From contig NZ_JADDIU010000008.1 of the NCBI RefSeq assembly GCF_016464375.1, positions 108,637 to 172,636 on the forward strand: 64,000 nucleotides of DNA, in the 5' to 3' direction. A program made the position numbers and the translations under genes. The stretch comes from Bacillus renqingensis (GTDB taxonomy: Bacteria > Bacillota > Bacilli > Bacillales > Cytobacillaceae). Under the pieces are notes generated by a model. The model did not search any database. It was not told where the DNA came from and was given only the letters and a program-made list of their open reading frames with translations. Shown here one piece after another: positions 7,697 to 16,300 of the stretch. The stretch's first letter is position 1, and every line of letters starts with the position of its first letter.

Positions 7697-8416
7697 TTGA
7701 GAAACCAAATTGAATTTGAAGTGTATGGAAACTATGGCTTGTTCACAGACCCTTTAACAAAAATTGGTGGGGAAAAGATGTCTTATCAAATCCCAACCTA
7801 CCAAAGCTTAAAAGGGATTGTAGAGTCTATTTATTGGAAACCGACGATTATTTGGATTATTGACGAAGTACGGGTAATGAACGTAATTCAAACAGAGTCG
7901 AAAGGGATTCGGCCAATTGAGTATAGTGGCGGGAACACATTAGCATATTACACATATTTAAGAGATGTAAAATATCAGGTTCGTGCACATTTTATTTTTA
8001 ATATGAATAGAAAGGATTTATCATTTGATCGTAATGAACATAAACACCACAATATTGCTAAAAGGGCTGTTGCAGCAGGTGGAAGAAGGGATATATTTTT
8101 AGGCTCTAGAGAATGTCAGGGTTACGTAGAGTCTTGTACTTTTGGGGAAGGAAAAAGCTACTATGATGAAATACCTGAAATTGATTTTGGAGTAATGGTT
8201 CATGGAATTAATTATCCTGATGAAACAGGGCGGGATTATTTAGAAACTAGGTTGTGGAGACCTGTTATGAAAAATGGAATTATCCAATTTATTCGCCCGG
8301 ACGAGTGTACCTTAATTCGGCAAGTTGGTGAATTTTCGCCAAAGCAATTTAATCATTCTAATATGCAACCTGTGGAGGAGTTATACGAAGAAATAATAAA
8401 AGAGGGGGGTGATTAA
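7697..8416 (+). CDS. cas5c: Cas5c, crRNA-processing endoribonuclease and Cascade subunit
   Basis: 239 residues, TTG start with GGAGGT at 7685-7690. The RAMP fold carries Y46, K116 and H117, at the same positions as the catalytic residues described for Bacillus halodurans Cas5d (Y46, K116, H117). Type I-C systems lack Cas6, and Cas5c cuts pre-crRNA at the base of the repeat hairpin and stays on the 11-base 5' handle. That handle is preserved in the pseudo-repeat at 7139-7164, so the crRNA-like RNA could be matured by this protein. It is the first gene of the cas5-8-7-4-1-2 operon, abutting cas8c. Confidence 0.95.
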   Translation: MRNQIEFEVYGNYGLFTDPLTKIGGEKMSYQIPTYQSLKGIVESIYWKPTIIWIIDEVRVMNVIQTESKGIRPIEYSGGNTLAYYTYLRDVKYQVRAHFIFNMNRKDLSFDRNEHKHHNIAKRAVAAGGRRDIFLGSRECQGYVESCTFGEGKSYYDEIPEIDFGVMVHGINYPDETGRDYLETRLWRPVMKNGIIQFIRPDECTLIRQVGEFSPKQFNHSNMQPVEELYEEIIKEGGD

Positions 8417-10306
8417 GTGACTTGGTTAAAAAATTTATTTGAAACATATGAAAATAACAAACAGTTAATAGGTGAATTCGCGATTAATAAATACGATCAA
8501 GAATATGCGCTTATTCCTTTATCACATACGACCCAAAGTGCACAGATTGAAGTTATATTAGGTATGAAGGGTAATTTTATTTCGGCTAAAGTTGTCGATA
8601 AGAGTGATGCCAGTACGATTATTCCTTGTACTGAGGCTTCAGCTAATAGAACAAGTGCACCTGTCCCACATCCATTATGCGATAAACTTGTCTATGTTGC
8701 AGGAGATTATATTAAGTATGGAGGAGCTGCAAAGAAAGGAAACCCTCATGCAGATTATATGAAGCAATTAAAGAAATGGTGTGATTCTGAGTATGCTCAT
8801 CCAAAGGTTAAAAGTGTATATGAATACTTAACAAAAGGAAGACTCATAGAAGATCTTATTAACGAAAAAATTATATACATTGATGAAAATCAGCACTTTA
8901 TCGATAAATGGGATAAAGATATTGAGAAGAAATATGGAGAAAAACCAGAGATTTTTAAAGTGATTTCTTCTAAACAATATGATGCTTTTGTTCGTTTTTC
9001 AGTAAATAAAATAGGGGATCCTGAATCTAGACTTTGGAGAGACAAGTCTGTACATGATTCATTTATTCATTTTTATGAGAGTACTCTTCAAGATAATGAT
9101 TTATGTTACGTTACAGGTAAACAATTTCCCGCGACTGAAAGACATGCTTCTAGAATCCGCTATTCAGCAGATATGGCGAAGTTGATATCTGCCAACGATA
9201 CAACCGGATTTACCTTTCGAGGTCGTTTTAAAAACAGTAAAGATGCCGTATCAATTAGTTATGAAGTATCACAAAAAGCCCACAATGCATTAAAATGGTT
9301 GATTGCTAAGCAAGGATATTCAATTGATGGAAAAGTCTTTCTTGTGTGGGGGACAGAGAAGCCTAAGATGCCCTCTCCATTCGAAGATACATTGGGCTTG
9401 TATATGGATGCAGAAACTGAGGCATTAGGTGATGTTACCCATAGAGAGTTTTCTGAGCAAATTAAAAAGGCTATAGGTGGCTATAGACACGATTTAAATT
9501 ACAAATCGGATGTTAACATTATGATTATAGATGCAGCAACGCCTGGACGGATGTCCATTGTCTATTATCGAGATATGGATGCAGATCTATTTTTGAATCG
9601 ATTGGAATCTTGGCATAAGACTTGTTATTGGTTACATCGTTACCAAAAAGATTCAGATAAAAAAACAATCATTTTTACGGGTGCTCCGGCAACAAAGGAT
9701 ATTGCTTTTGCGGCCTATGGGTCTAGAGCAAGTAATGAAGTAGTAAAAGGTCTTGTAGAAAGAATGTTACCGTCCATTATTGATGAAAGACCGATTCCAA
9801 TTGATATTGTCAGAAGTGCTTTTATTAGAGCTTCAAATCCTGAAGCAATGGAAGAGTGGGAATGGGAAAAGACCCTAAGTATTACATGTGCATTGATTAA
9901 TAAAACATATAAGAAGGAGGGCTTAAAGGTGGCATTAGATGTAAGTAACGATAATCGTGATTATTTATTCGGAAGGATGCTGGCAATCGCTGATGTAATG
10001 GAAAGGCGTGCCCTTGATAAAAGCGAGATACGGGCTACTAACGCTATTCGCTACATGAATGCTTTTGCTAGACACCCATTTAGGACTTGGAATATTATTC
10101 AATCCAGTTTGCAACCATACCAAGCTAAACTAGGAACTCAGTTGAATTTCTACAATAATTTATTAGATGAAGTGGGTTCCAAAATGGATCCTCAAAAATT
10201 TAATGATGAACCGCTTACTGGTATGTATCTTCTTGGTTTTTATAGTCAGAGGCATGAGCTATATAAAAGCAAAAAAGATAAAGAAACTGAAAAGGGAGAG
10301 AGATAA
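8417..10306 (+). CDS. cas8c: Cas8c (Csd1), large subunit of type I-C Cascade
   Basis: 629 residues, GTG start one base after the cas5c stop, with a GAGGGGGGTG site. Length and order fit Csd1/Cas8c, which recognises the PAM (TTC in I-C) and positions Cas3. The N-terminal 500 residues are the Cas8 body. The C-terminal 125 form the helical Cas11-like small-subunit domain, which is also made separately from an internal start at 9929. The gene abuts cas7c with no spacing. Confidence 0.95.
   Translation: MTWLKNLFETYENNKQLIGEFAINKYDQEYALIPLSHTTQSAQIEVILGMKGNFISAKVVDKSDASTIIPCTEASANRTSAPVPHPLCDKLVYVAGDYIKYGGAAKKGNPHADYMKQLKKWCDSEYAHPKVKSVYEYLTKGRLIEDLINEKIIYIDENQHFIDKWDKDIEKKYGEKPEIFKVISSKQYDAFVRFSVNKIGDPESRLWRDKSVHDSFIHFYESTLQDNDLCYVTGKQFPATERHASRIRYSADMAKLISANDTTGFTFRGRFKNSKDAVSISYEVSQKAHNALKWLIAKQGYSIDGKVFLVWGTEKPKMPSPFEDTLGLYMDAETEALGDVTHREFSEQIKKAIGGYRHDLNYKSDVNIMIIDAATPGRMSIVYYRDMDADLFLNRLESWHKTCYWLHRYQKDSDKKTIIFTGAPATKDIAFAAYGSRASNEVVKGLVERMLPSIIDERPIPIDIVRSAFIRASNPEAMEEWEWEKTLSITCALINKTYKKEGLKVALDVSNDNRDYLFGRMLAIADVMERRALDKSEIRATNAIRYMNAFARHPFRTWNIIQSSLQPYQAKLGTQLNFYNNLLDEVGSKMDPQKFNDEPLTGMYLLGFYSQRHELYKSKKDKETEKGER
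9929..10306 (+). CDS. cas11c: Cas11c, small subunit from internal start in cas8c
   Basis: In-frame GTG at codon 505 of cas8c is preceded by a perfect AAGGAGGG (9914-9921) at 7 bases' spacing, which is out of place inside a coding region. The product would be 125 residues (VALDVSNDNRDYLF...), close to the length of the Cas11c made by internal initiation in other I-C systems. Two copies line the Cascade belly and stabilise the R-loop. The initiation signal is visible directly; the product is inferred from the known I-C mechanism. Confidence 0.8.
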   Translation: MALDVSNDNRDYLFGRMLAIADVMERRALDKSEIRATNAIRYMNAFARHPFRTWNIIQSSLQPYQAKLGTQLNFYNNLLDEVGSKMDPQKFNDEPLTGMYLLGFYSQRHELYKSKKDKETEKGER

Positions 10307-11170
10307 ATGAGCACTTTAGACCACAAAATTGACTTTGCAGTAGTGTTATCTGTTCAAAATGCAAACCCAAATGGAGATCCACTAAATGGAAATCGTCCGA
10401 GGCAAAATTATGATGGACATGGTGAAATATCGGATGTTTGTCTAAAAAGAAAAATTCGAAATCGTTTACAGGATATGGGTGAATCTATTCTTGTTCAATC
10501 AGATGAAAGAAGAGATGATGGATTTCGCAGCATAAAGGACCGTGTAGATAGTAATGAAGAATTGCTGAAATATTCCAAAGGAAAAACAAAAGATAATTTT
10601 CTTTATGCAAAAATAGCTTGTGAATCATGGATGGATGTTCGAAGCTTTGGACAAGTATTTGCTTTTAGTGGCTCAGAAATATCTATAGGTATAAGAGGAC
10701 CGGTTTCAATTCACTCTGCTGTTAGCCTTTCTCCCATTGATATCAGTAGCATGCAAATTACTAAAAGTGTGAATTCTGTTACAAATAAAAAAGATCCTGA
10801 TAAAAAGACCTCCGATACAATGGGAATGAAACATCGTGTGGATTTTGGAGTCTATGTGTTTTATGGAAGTATCAATACACAATTAGCAGAAAAAACAGGA
10901 TTTACTAATAAGGATGCAGAGAAAATTAAACAAGCGTTAATTACTTTGTTTGAAAATGACACATCATCTGCTAGACCTGATGGAAGTATGGAAGTGAATA
11001 AAGTATTCTGGTGGGAACATAATTCAAAATTAGGTCAGTATTCATCTGCAAAAGTACATCGATCATTAGAAATTAAACCTGAAATAGAAAAACCAAAATC
11101 AATAGAAGATTATACGATTGTTGTAAACGAGTTAGAAGGTTTAAAGGTCGAGATAATCGATGGACTTTAA
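10307..11170 (+). CDS. cas7c: Cas7c (Csd2), Cascade backbone
   Basis: 287 residues, ATG directly after the cas8c stop with GGGAGAG upstream. It shows the Cas7/Csd2 signature near the N-terminus: FAVVLSVQNANPNGDPLNGNRPR, then DVCLKRKIRNRL. Later come SVNSVTNK and the DTMGMKHRVDFGVYVFYG block. Seven copies normally coat the crRNA spacer and cause the six-base periodic kinks that make positions 6, 12 and so on of a target irrelevant to pairing. It overlaps cas4 by 11 bp. Confidence 0.95.
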   Translation: MSTLDHKIDFAVVLSVQNANPNGDPLNGNRPRQNYDGHGEISDVCLKRKIRNRLQDMGESILVQSDERRDDGFRSIKDRVDSNEELLKYSKGKTKDNFLYAKIACESWMDVRSFGQVFAFSGSEISIGIRGPVSIHSAVSLSPIDISSMQITKSVNSVTNKKDPDKKTSDTMGMKHRVDFGVYVFYGSINTQLAEKTGFTNKDAEKIKQALITLFENDTSSARPDGSMEVNKVFWWEHNSKLGQYSSAKVHRSLEIKPEIEKPKSIEDYTIVVNELEGLKVEIIDGL

Positions 11171-11819
11171 TGAAGAGGACAGTTATCTAATGCTGTCTGG
11201 TATTCAGCACTTTCAATTTTGTAAACGACAGTGGGCGCTCATCCACATTGAACAGCAATGGGAAGAAAATGTTAGAACGGTTGAAGGTCAGTATCTCCAT
11301 CAAAAGGCTGACCAGCCGTTTATTCGAGAGAAGCGTGGAGAGAAACTTATTGTTCGAGCGATGCCTGTAAAGTCAAATGAACTTAAAATTACCGGTATTT
11401 GTGATGTGGTAGAGTTCATACAGGACCATAATGGTGTTGAGATTGAAGGTGCCAAAGGAAAATTTACAGCCTGCCCGATTGAATATAAACGTGGAAAACC
11501 AAAGGTTACTGACGCAGATATTTTGCAATTAACCGCACAAGCATTATGTTTAGAAGAAATGCTGCTCTGTGAAATTAGTAAAGGTTATATGTTTTATAAT
11601 GAAATAAAACGCAGAGAGGAAGTACATCTAACAGTTGATCTTAAAAATAAGGTAAGGGAAATTACTGCTGAAATGCAAGATTATTATAATCGCAGGCATA
11701 CACCTAAGGTTAAAACAGGGTCATTTTGTAAAAATTGCTCCCTTCAACATATTTGTTTACCAGAATTAATGAATAAGCGTTCTGTTAAAAGTTATATTGA
11801 AGGGAGAATTTGCGAATGA
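11160..11819 (+). CDS. cas4: Cas4 nuclease, spacer acquisition
   Basis: 219 residues. A RecB-type nuclease core has D82 (ICDVVE), E108-K110 (IEYKRGK) and Q123. Iron-sulfur cysteines are C21 (FCKRQW) and the C-terminal C190, C193 and C199 (SFCKNC...HIC). Cas4 trims prespacers and selects those with the correct PAM, acting with Cas1-Cas2. The start overlaps the end of cas7c by 11 bp and its end overlaps cas1, so the acquisition genes are coupled to the effector genes. Confidence 0.95.
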   Translation: MDFNEEDSYLMLSGIQHFQFCKRQWALIHIEQQWEENVRTVEGQYLHQKADQPFIREKRGEKLIVRAMPVKSNELKITGICDVVEFIQDHNGVEIEGAKGKFTACPIEYKRGKPKVTDADILQLTAQALCLEEMLLCEISKGYMFYNEIKRREEVHLTVDLKNKVREITAEMQDYYNRRHTPKVKTGSFCKNCSLQHICLPELMNKRSVKSYIEGRICE

Positions 11820-12847
11820 AGAAGCTGTTGAATACTTTATTTATCAATCAACCTGATGTCTATTTATCACTAGATGGGGATAATATTGTTCTTCTTAAGG
11901 AAGAAGAGAAGTTAGGCCGGCTACCGCTACATAATTTGGAATCAATTGTATCCTTTGGTTATACGGGCGCCAGTCCAGCATTAATGGGTTATTGTGCGGA
12001 TAGAAATATTTCACTAGTATTTTTTACGATGAATGGACGGTTCCTTGCCAGGGTAATTGGGGAAAGCAGGGGAAATGTCGTTCTTAGAAAAAAACAATAT
12101 CGGGTATCAGATGACGAGCAAATGTCGGCTAAGGTTGCCCGTAACTTTATAGTAGGTAAGATTTACAATAATAAATGGATTATCGAGAGAATGACAAGGG
12201 ACTATCCATTGCGGGTGAACGTAGCTCAATTTAAAGAAATTTCTCAGCAGTTATCTTCCCTTATTCTAGAGGTCAGGGAATGTGAGGATTTAGAAAGGTT
12301 AAGAGGATTAGAAGGTCAGGCAGCTATTAGTTATAATAAGTTATTTGATCAAATGATATTGCAACAAAAGGAGGACTTCTATTTTCATTTTCGTTCCCGC
12401 AGACCTCCATTAGATAATGTGAATGCCATGCTTTCGTTTGCTTACACATTATTAGCAAATGATATGGCATCCGCACTGGAGGGAGTAGGCCTTGATGCAT
12501 ATGTTGGTTTCTTACATCGTGATAGGCCGGGTAGAGCATCATTAGCTTTAGATGTGATGGAAGAATTACGGGGTGTCTATGTAGATAGGTTTGTTTTGTC
12601 ATTAATCAATAAGAGGGTTGTCAGTAAAGATGATTTTCTTAAAAAGGAAAATGGCGCGGTTATCATGACGGATGATGCCCGTAAAAAGTTTTTGACGGCG
12701 TGGCAAAATAAAAAACAAGAAAAGATCACACACCCTTTTCTAGGTGAAAAAATAGCATGGGGATTAGTACCGCATGCACAGGCGTTATTGTTGGCTCGTT
12801 ACTTGCGAAATGATTTAGATGAATACCCACCATTTTTATGGAAGTAG
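11816..12847 (+). CDS. cas1: Cas1 integrase
   Basis: 343 residues. I chose ATG 11816 over the TTG at 11810 because AAGGGAG (11800-11806) then has 9 bases' spacing. Metal ligands expected for Cas1 are present: E166 (LEGQAA), H234 (GFLHRDRPGR) and D246 (LALDVMEE). The length is standard. It forms the Cas1-Cas2 integrase that inserts prespacers at the leader-repeat junction at about 13315. No inactivating change is visible. Confidence 0.95.
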   Translation: MKKLLNTLFINQPDVYLSLDGDNIVLLKEEEKLGRLPLHNLESIVSFGYTGASPALMGYCADRNISLVFFTMNGRFLARVIGESRGNVVLRKKQYRVSDDEQMSAKVARNFIVGKIYNNKWIIERMTRDYPLRVNVAQFKEISQQLSSLILEVRECEDLERLRGLEGQAAISYNKLFDQMILQQKEDFYFHFRSRRPPLDNVNAMLSFAYTLLANDMASALEGVGLDAYVGFLHRDRPGRASLALDVMEELRGVYVDRFVLSLINKRVVSKDDFLKKENGAVIMTDDARKKFLTAWQNKKQEKITHPFLGEKIAWGLVPHAQALLLARYLRNDLDEYPPFLWK

Positions 12848-12856
12848 GTGTTTCAT

Positions 12857-13147
12857 TTGTTAGTATTAATTACCTATGATGTAAGCACTGTTAGCAGTGG
12901 AGGACAAAGAAGACTGAGAAAAGTATCGAAGGAATGCCAAAATTTTGGTCAGCGAGTGCAAAATTCCGTCTTTGAATGTATTGTAGATGCAACGCAATTT
13001 ACTGTTTTAAAACAAAGACTTACTGATATTATTGATAAGGATCATGATAGTCTTAGATTTTATCAGCTTGGTAATAATTATAAGACAAAAGTTGAGCATA
13101 TCGGTGTAAAGGAATCTATCGATTTAGAGGCTCCTTTGATTTTTTAG
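12857..13147 (+). CDS. cas2: Cas2, integrase scaffold subunit
   Basis: 96 residues from TTG 12857, which has TAGGTG at a workable distance and gives the usual N-terminus MLVLITYDVSTVS. The GTG at 12848 is nearly on top of its ribosome binding site. Ferredoxin-like fold with the conserved D of YDV, and RRLRKVSKECQNFGQRVQNSVFEC. It is the last gene of the cas operon; the stop codon is part of an inverted repeat that begins the leader. Confidence 0.93.
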   Translation: MLVLITYDVSTVSSGGQRRLRKVSKECQNFGQRVQNSVFECIVDATQFTVLKQRLTDIIDKDHDSLRFYQLGNNYKTKVEHIGVKESIDLEAPLIF

Positions 13148-13314
13148 TGCGAATGTATAGCGCACATGGATTTCCAGCACCTTTCGCACCTAAATTTACT
13201 GTCTTTGATTGTTATGTTTTGTCGATTTATGTAATAGTTCTTTAATTTTTAAAGAAAATGGCGGATTTTTAATCAAAAACCACCCTTTTTAATTGTTTTT
13301 GATTGAAAATCGCT
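13148..13314 (+). promoter_or_regulatory. CRISPR leader
   Basis: 167 bp of AT-rich sequence between cas2 and the first repeat. It opens with an inverted repeat, GTGCGAA (13147-13153) and TTCGCAC (13183-13189), which includes the last base of the cas2 stop codon. The final 60 bp contain the near-repeated GATTTTTAATC and TTTTTGATTGAAAATCGCT just before repeat 1. Leader position at the cas2 end fits intact repeats here and degenerate repeats at the far end. Confidence 0.8.
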
Positions 13315-16300
13315 GTCGCACTCCTCGTGAGTGCGTGGATTGAAATCAGAAATACCGTTTACTTTACCTTTATCGGTATAGTCGCACTCCTCGTGAGTGC
13401 GTGGATTGAAATAAGTGTTTATGCAACGAAAAACTCCTATTATCCAGTCGCACTCCTCGTGAGTGCGTGGATTGAAATCAGAAATACCGTTTACTTTACC
13501 TTTATCGGTATAGTCGCACTCCTCGTGAGTGCGTGGATTGAAATCCGATATGTTGATACTTCGGGTTTAGGCACTGAAGTCGCACTCCTCGTGAGTGCGT
13601 GGATTGAAATTCTTTGGTAACTTGGTAAATATCCTTCGTTTTCGTCGCACTCCTCGTGAGTGCGTGGATTGAAATACTCCACCCAACAAATTGGTTTGCT
13701 TCATCAGACGTCGCACTCCTCGTGAGTGCGTGGATTGAAATACTCCACCCAACAACGTGGTTTGCGTCATCAGACGTCGCACTCCTCGTGAGTGCGGGGA
13801 TTGAAATTCCACGCACCCAATCCTCAAGAGCTTCTTTACATGTCGCACTCCTCGTGAGTGCGTGGATTGAAATTCCACGCACCCAATCCTCAAGAGCTTC
13901 TTTACATGTCGCACTCCTCGTGAGTGCGTGGATTGAAATACTCAACAAATAAAGGTCATGAAATTAGGGTTGAGTCGCACTCCTCGTGAGTGCGTGGATT
14001 GAAATTGGTGATGTTACACAAATTGCAATAGCCTTCACAGGTCGCACTCCGCGTGAGTGCGTGGATTGAAATACTCAACAAATAAAGGTCATGAAATTAG
14101 GGTTGAGTCGCACTCCTCGTGAGTGCGTGGATTGAAATTGGTGATGTTACACAAATTGCAATAGCCTTCACAGGTCGCACTCCTCGTGAGTGCGTGGATT
14201 GAAATAATTCGATCTAAACGTGCTTTACTTGCAGATACAGTCGCACTCCTCGTGAGTGCGTGGATTGAAATAACATTTTAGGCTTAAAAGTAAAAGACAA
14301 CCTAGGTCGCACTCCTCGTGAGTGCGTGGATTGAAATATGGTATCTATACCTCCTGATTCATTTGATAACGTCGCACTCCTCGTGAGTGCGTGGATTGAA
14401 ATTTTGCCCATCCGGGCATGCGCTCCAGCACATCGTGTCGCACTCCTCGTGAGTGCGTGGATTGAAATGTCAGCTGGAGCGGTGCGGGATAAAGGGGCAA
14501 GCAGTCGCACTCCTCGTGAGTGCGTGGATTGAAATTTTGCCCATCCGGGCATGCGCGCCAGCACATCGTGTCGCACTCCTCGTGAGTGCGTGGATTGAAA
14601 TCTCAAATCCACCTACCAAAACCTTAAACTCCACTGGTCGCACTCCTCGTGAGTGCGTGGATTGAAATCTCTAATCCACCTACCAAATCCTTAAACTCCA
14701 CTGGTCGCACTCCTCGTGAGTGCGTGGATTGAAATCTCTAATCCACCTACCAAATCCTTAAACTCCACTGGTCGCACTCCTCGTGAGTGCGTGGATTGAA
14801 ATGTCAGCTGTAGCGGTGCGGGATAAAGGGGCAAGCAGTCGCACTCCTCGTGAGTGCGTGGATTGAAATCACCAACCTTGCTACTATCGTGATAAATTGC
14901 TTGTTGTCGCACTCCTCGTGAGTGCGTGGATTGAAATTGTTAAATCTAATTTTAGATCATATACTTGGGCAGGTCGCACTCCTCGTGAGTGCGTGGATTG
15001 AAATCACCAACCTAGCTACTATCGTGATAAATTGCTTGTTGTCGCACTCCTCGTGAGTGCGTGGATTGAACTTGTTAAATCTAATCTAAGATCATATACT
15101 TGGGCAGGTCGCACTCCTCGTGAGTGCGTGGATTGAAATCTATAGCGGTGATTGACCATGAAGAATGAAGATGGTCGCACTCCTCGTGAGTGCGTGGATT
15201 GAAATGTAAGTCTCCCGTATTGACTCGTGGGGGCTTATAGTCGCACTCCTCGTGAGTGCGTGGATTGAAATTCTTTACCAAACTGCTTAATAACCCTCTT
15301 AGCTGTTGTCGCACTCCTCGTGAGTGCGTGGATTGAAATGTAAGTCTCCCGTATTGACTCGTGGGGGCTTATAGTCGCACTCCTCGAGAGTGCGTGGATT
15401 GAAATTCTTTACCAATCTGCTTAATAACCCTCTTAGCTGTTGTCGCACTCCTCGTGAGTGCGTGGATTGAAATCCCAGTTACTACACGAGTTTGGTTTGT
15501 TTGATTTGGTCGCACTCCTCGTGAGTGCGTGGATTGAAATCCCAGATACTACACGAGTTTGGTTTGTTTGAGTTGGTCGCACTCCTCGTGAGTGCGGGGA
15601 TTGAAATATTGCTTGGTACTTCTTCACGCTAGTCTTGGACAGTCGCACTCCTCGTGAGTGCGTGGATTGAAATATGGCTTGGTACTTCTTCACGCTAGTC
15701 TTGGACAGTCGCACTCCTCGTGAGTGCGTGGATTGAAATATTCTGTCGCCGATTTTTGTGAGGCGGGTTCCTGGTCGCACTCCTCGTGAGTGCGTGGATT
15801 GAAATCGTTGCCGGCGCCCCCGCCTGCTCGCCGAAGTCCTGTCGCACTCCTCGTGAGTGCGTGGATTGAAATTAATTCATCCAAAAAATCGTTGTCCAAA
15901 ACCATCGTCGCACTCCTCGTGAGTGCGGGGATTGAAATCGGCGATTGCCAGCTAATGAGCCCCCGACAAAACGTCGCACTCCTCGTGAGTGCGTGGATTG
16001 AAATCGGCGATTGCCAGCTAATGAGCCCCCGACAAAACGTCGCACTCCTCGTGAGTGCGTGGATTGAAATTTCTTCCTCCAAAAAATCGTTGTCCAAAAC
16101 CATCGTCGCACTCCTCGTGAGTGCGTGGATTGAAATTATAGACTCGGTGAGGTACTCACTCAATGACGAAGTCGCACTCCTCGTGAGTGCGTGGATTGAA
16201 ATCCTTTCCAATTCCTCGTCCATGAATTGATGGTGGGGTCGCACTCCTCGTGAGTGCGTGGATTGAAATACAAAGTGACCGGATTTGCTTATCCAGCATC

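Noticed and set aside
11810..11818. TTG at 11810 as cas1 start
   Set aside because: Only 3 bases from the ribosome binding site; ATG 11816 has proper spacing.
13676..13775. Spacer variation as a diversity-generating retroelement effect
   Set aside because: Changes are not restricted to adenine on one strand, they also hit the repeats, and no reverse transcriptase is in the window.
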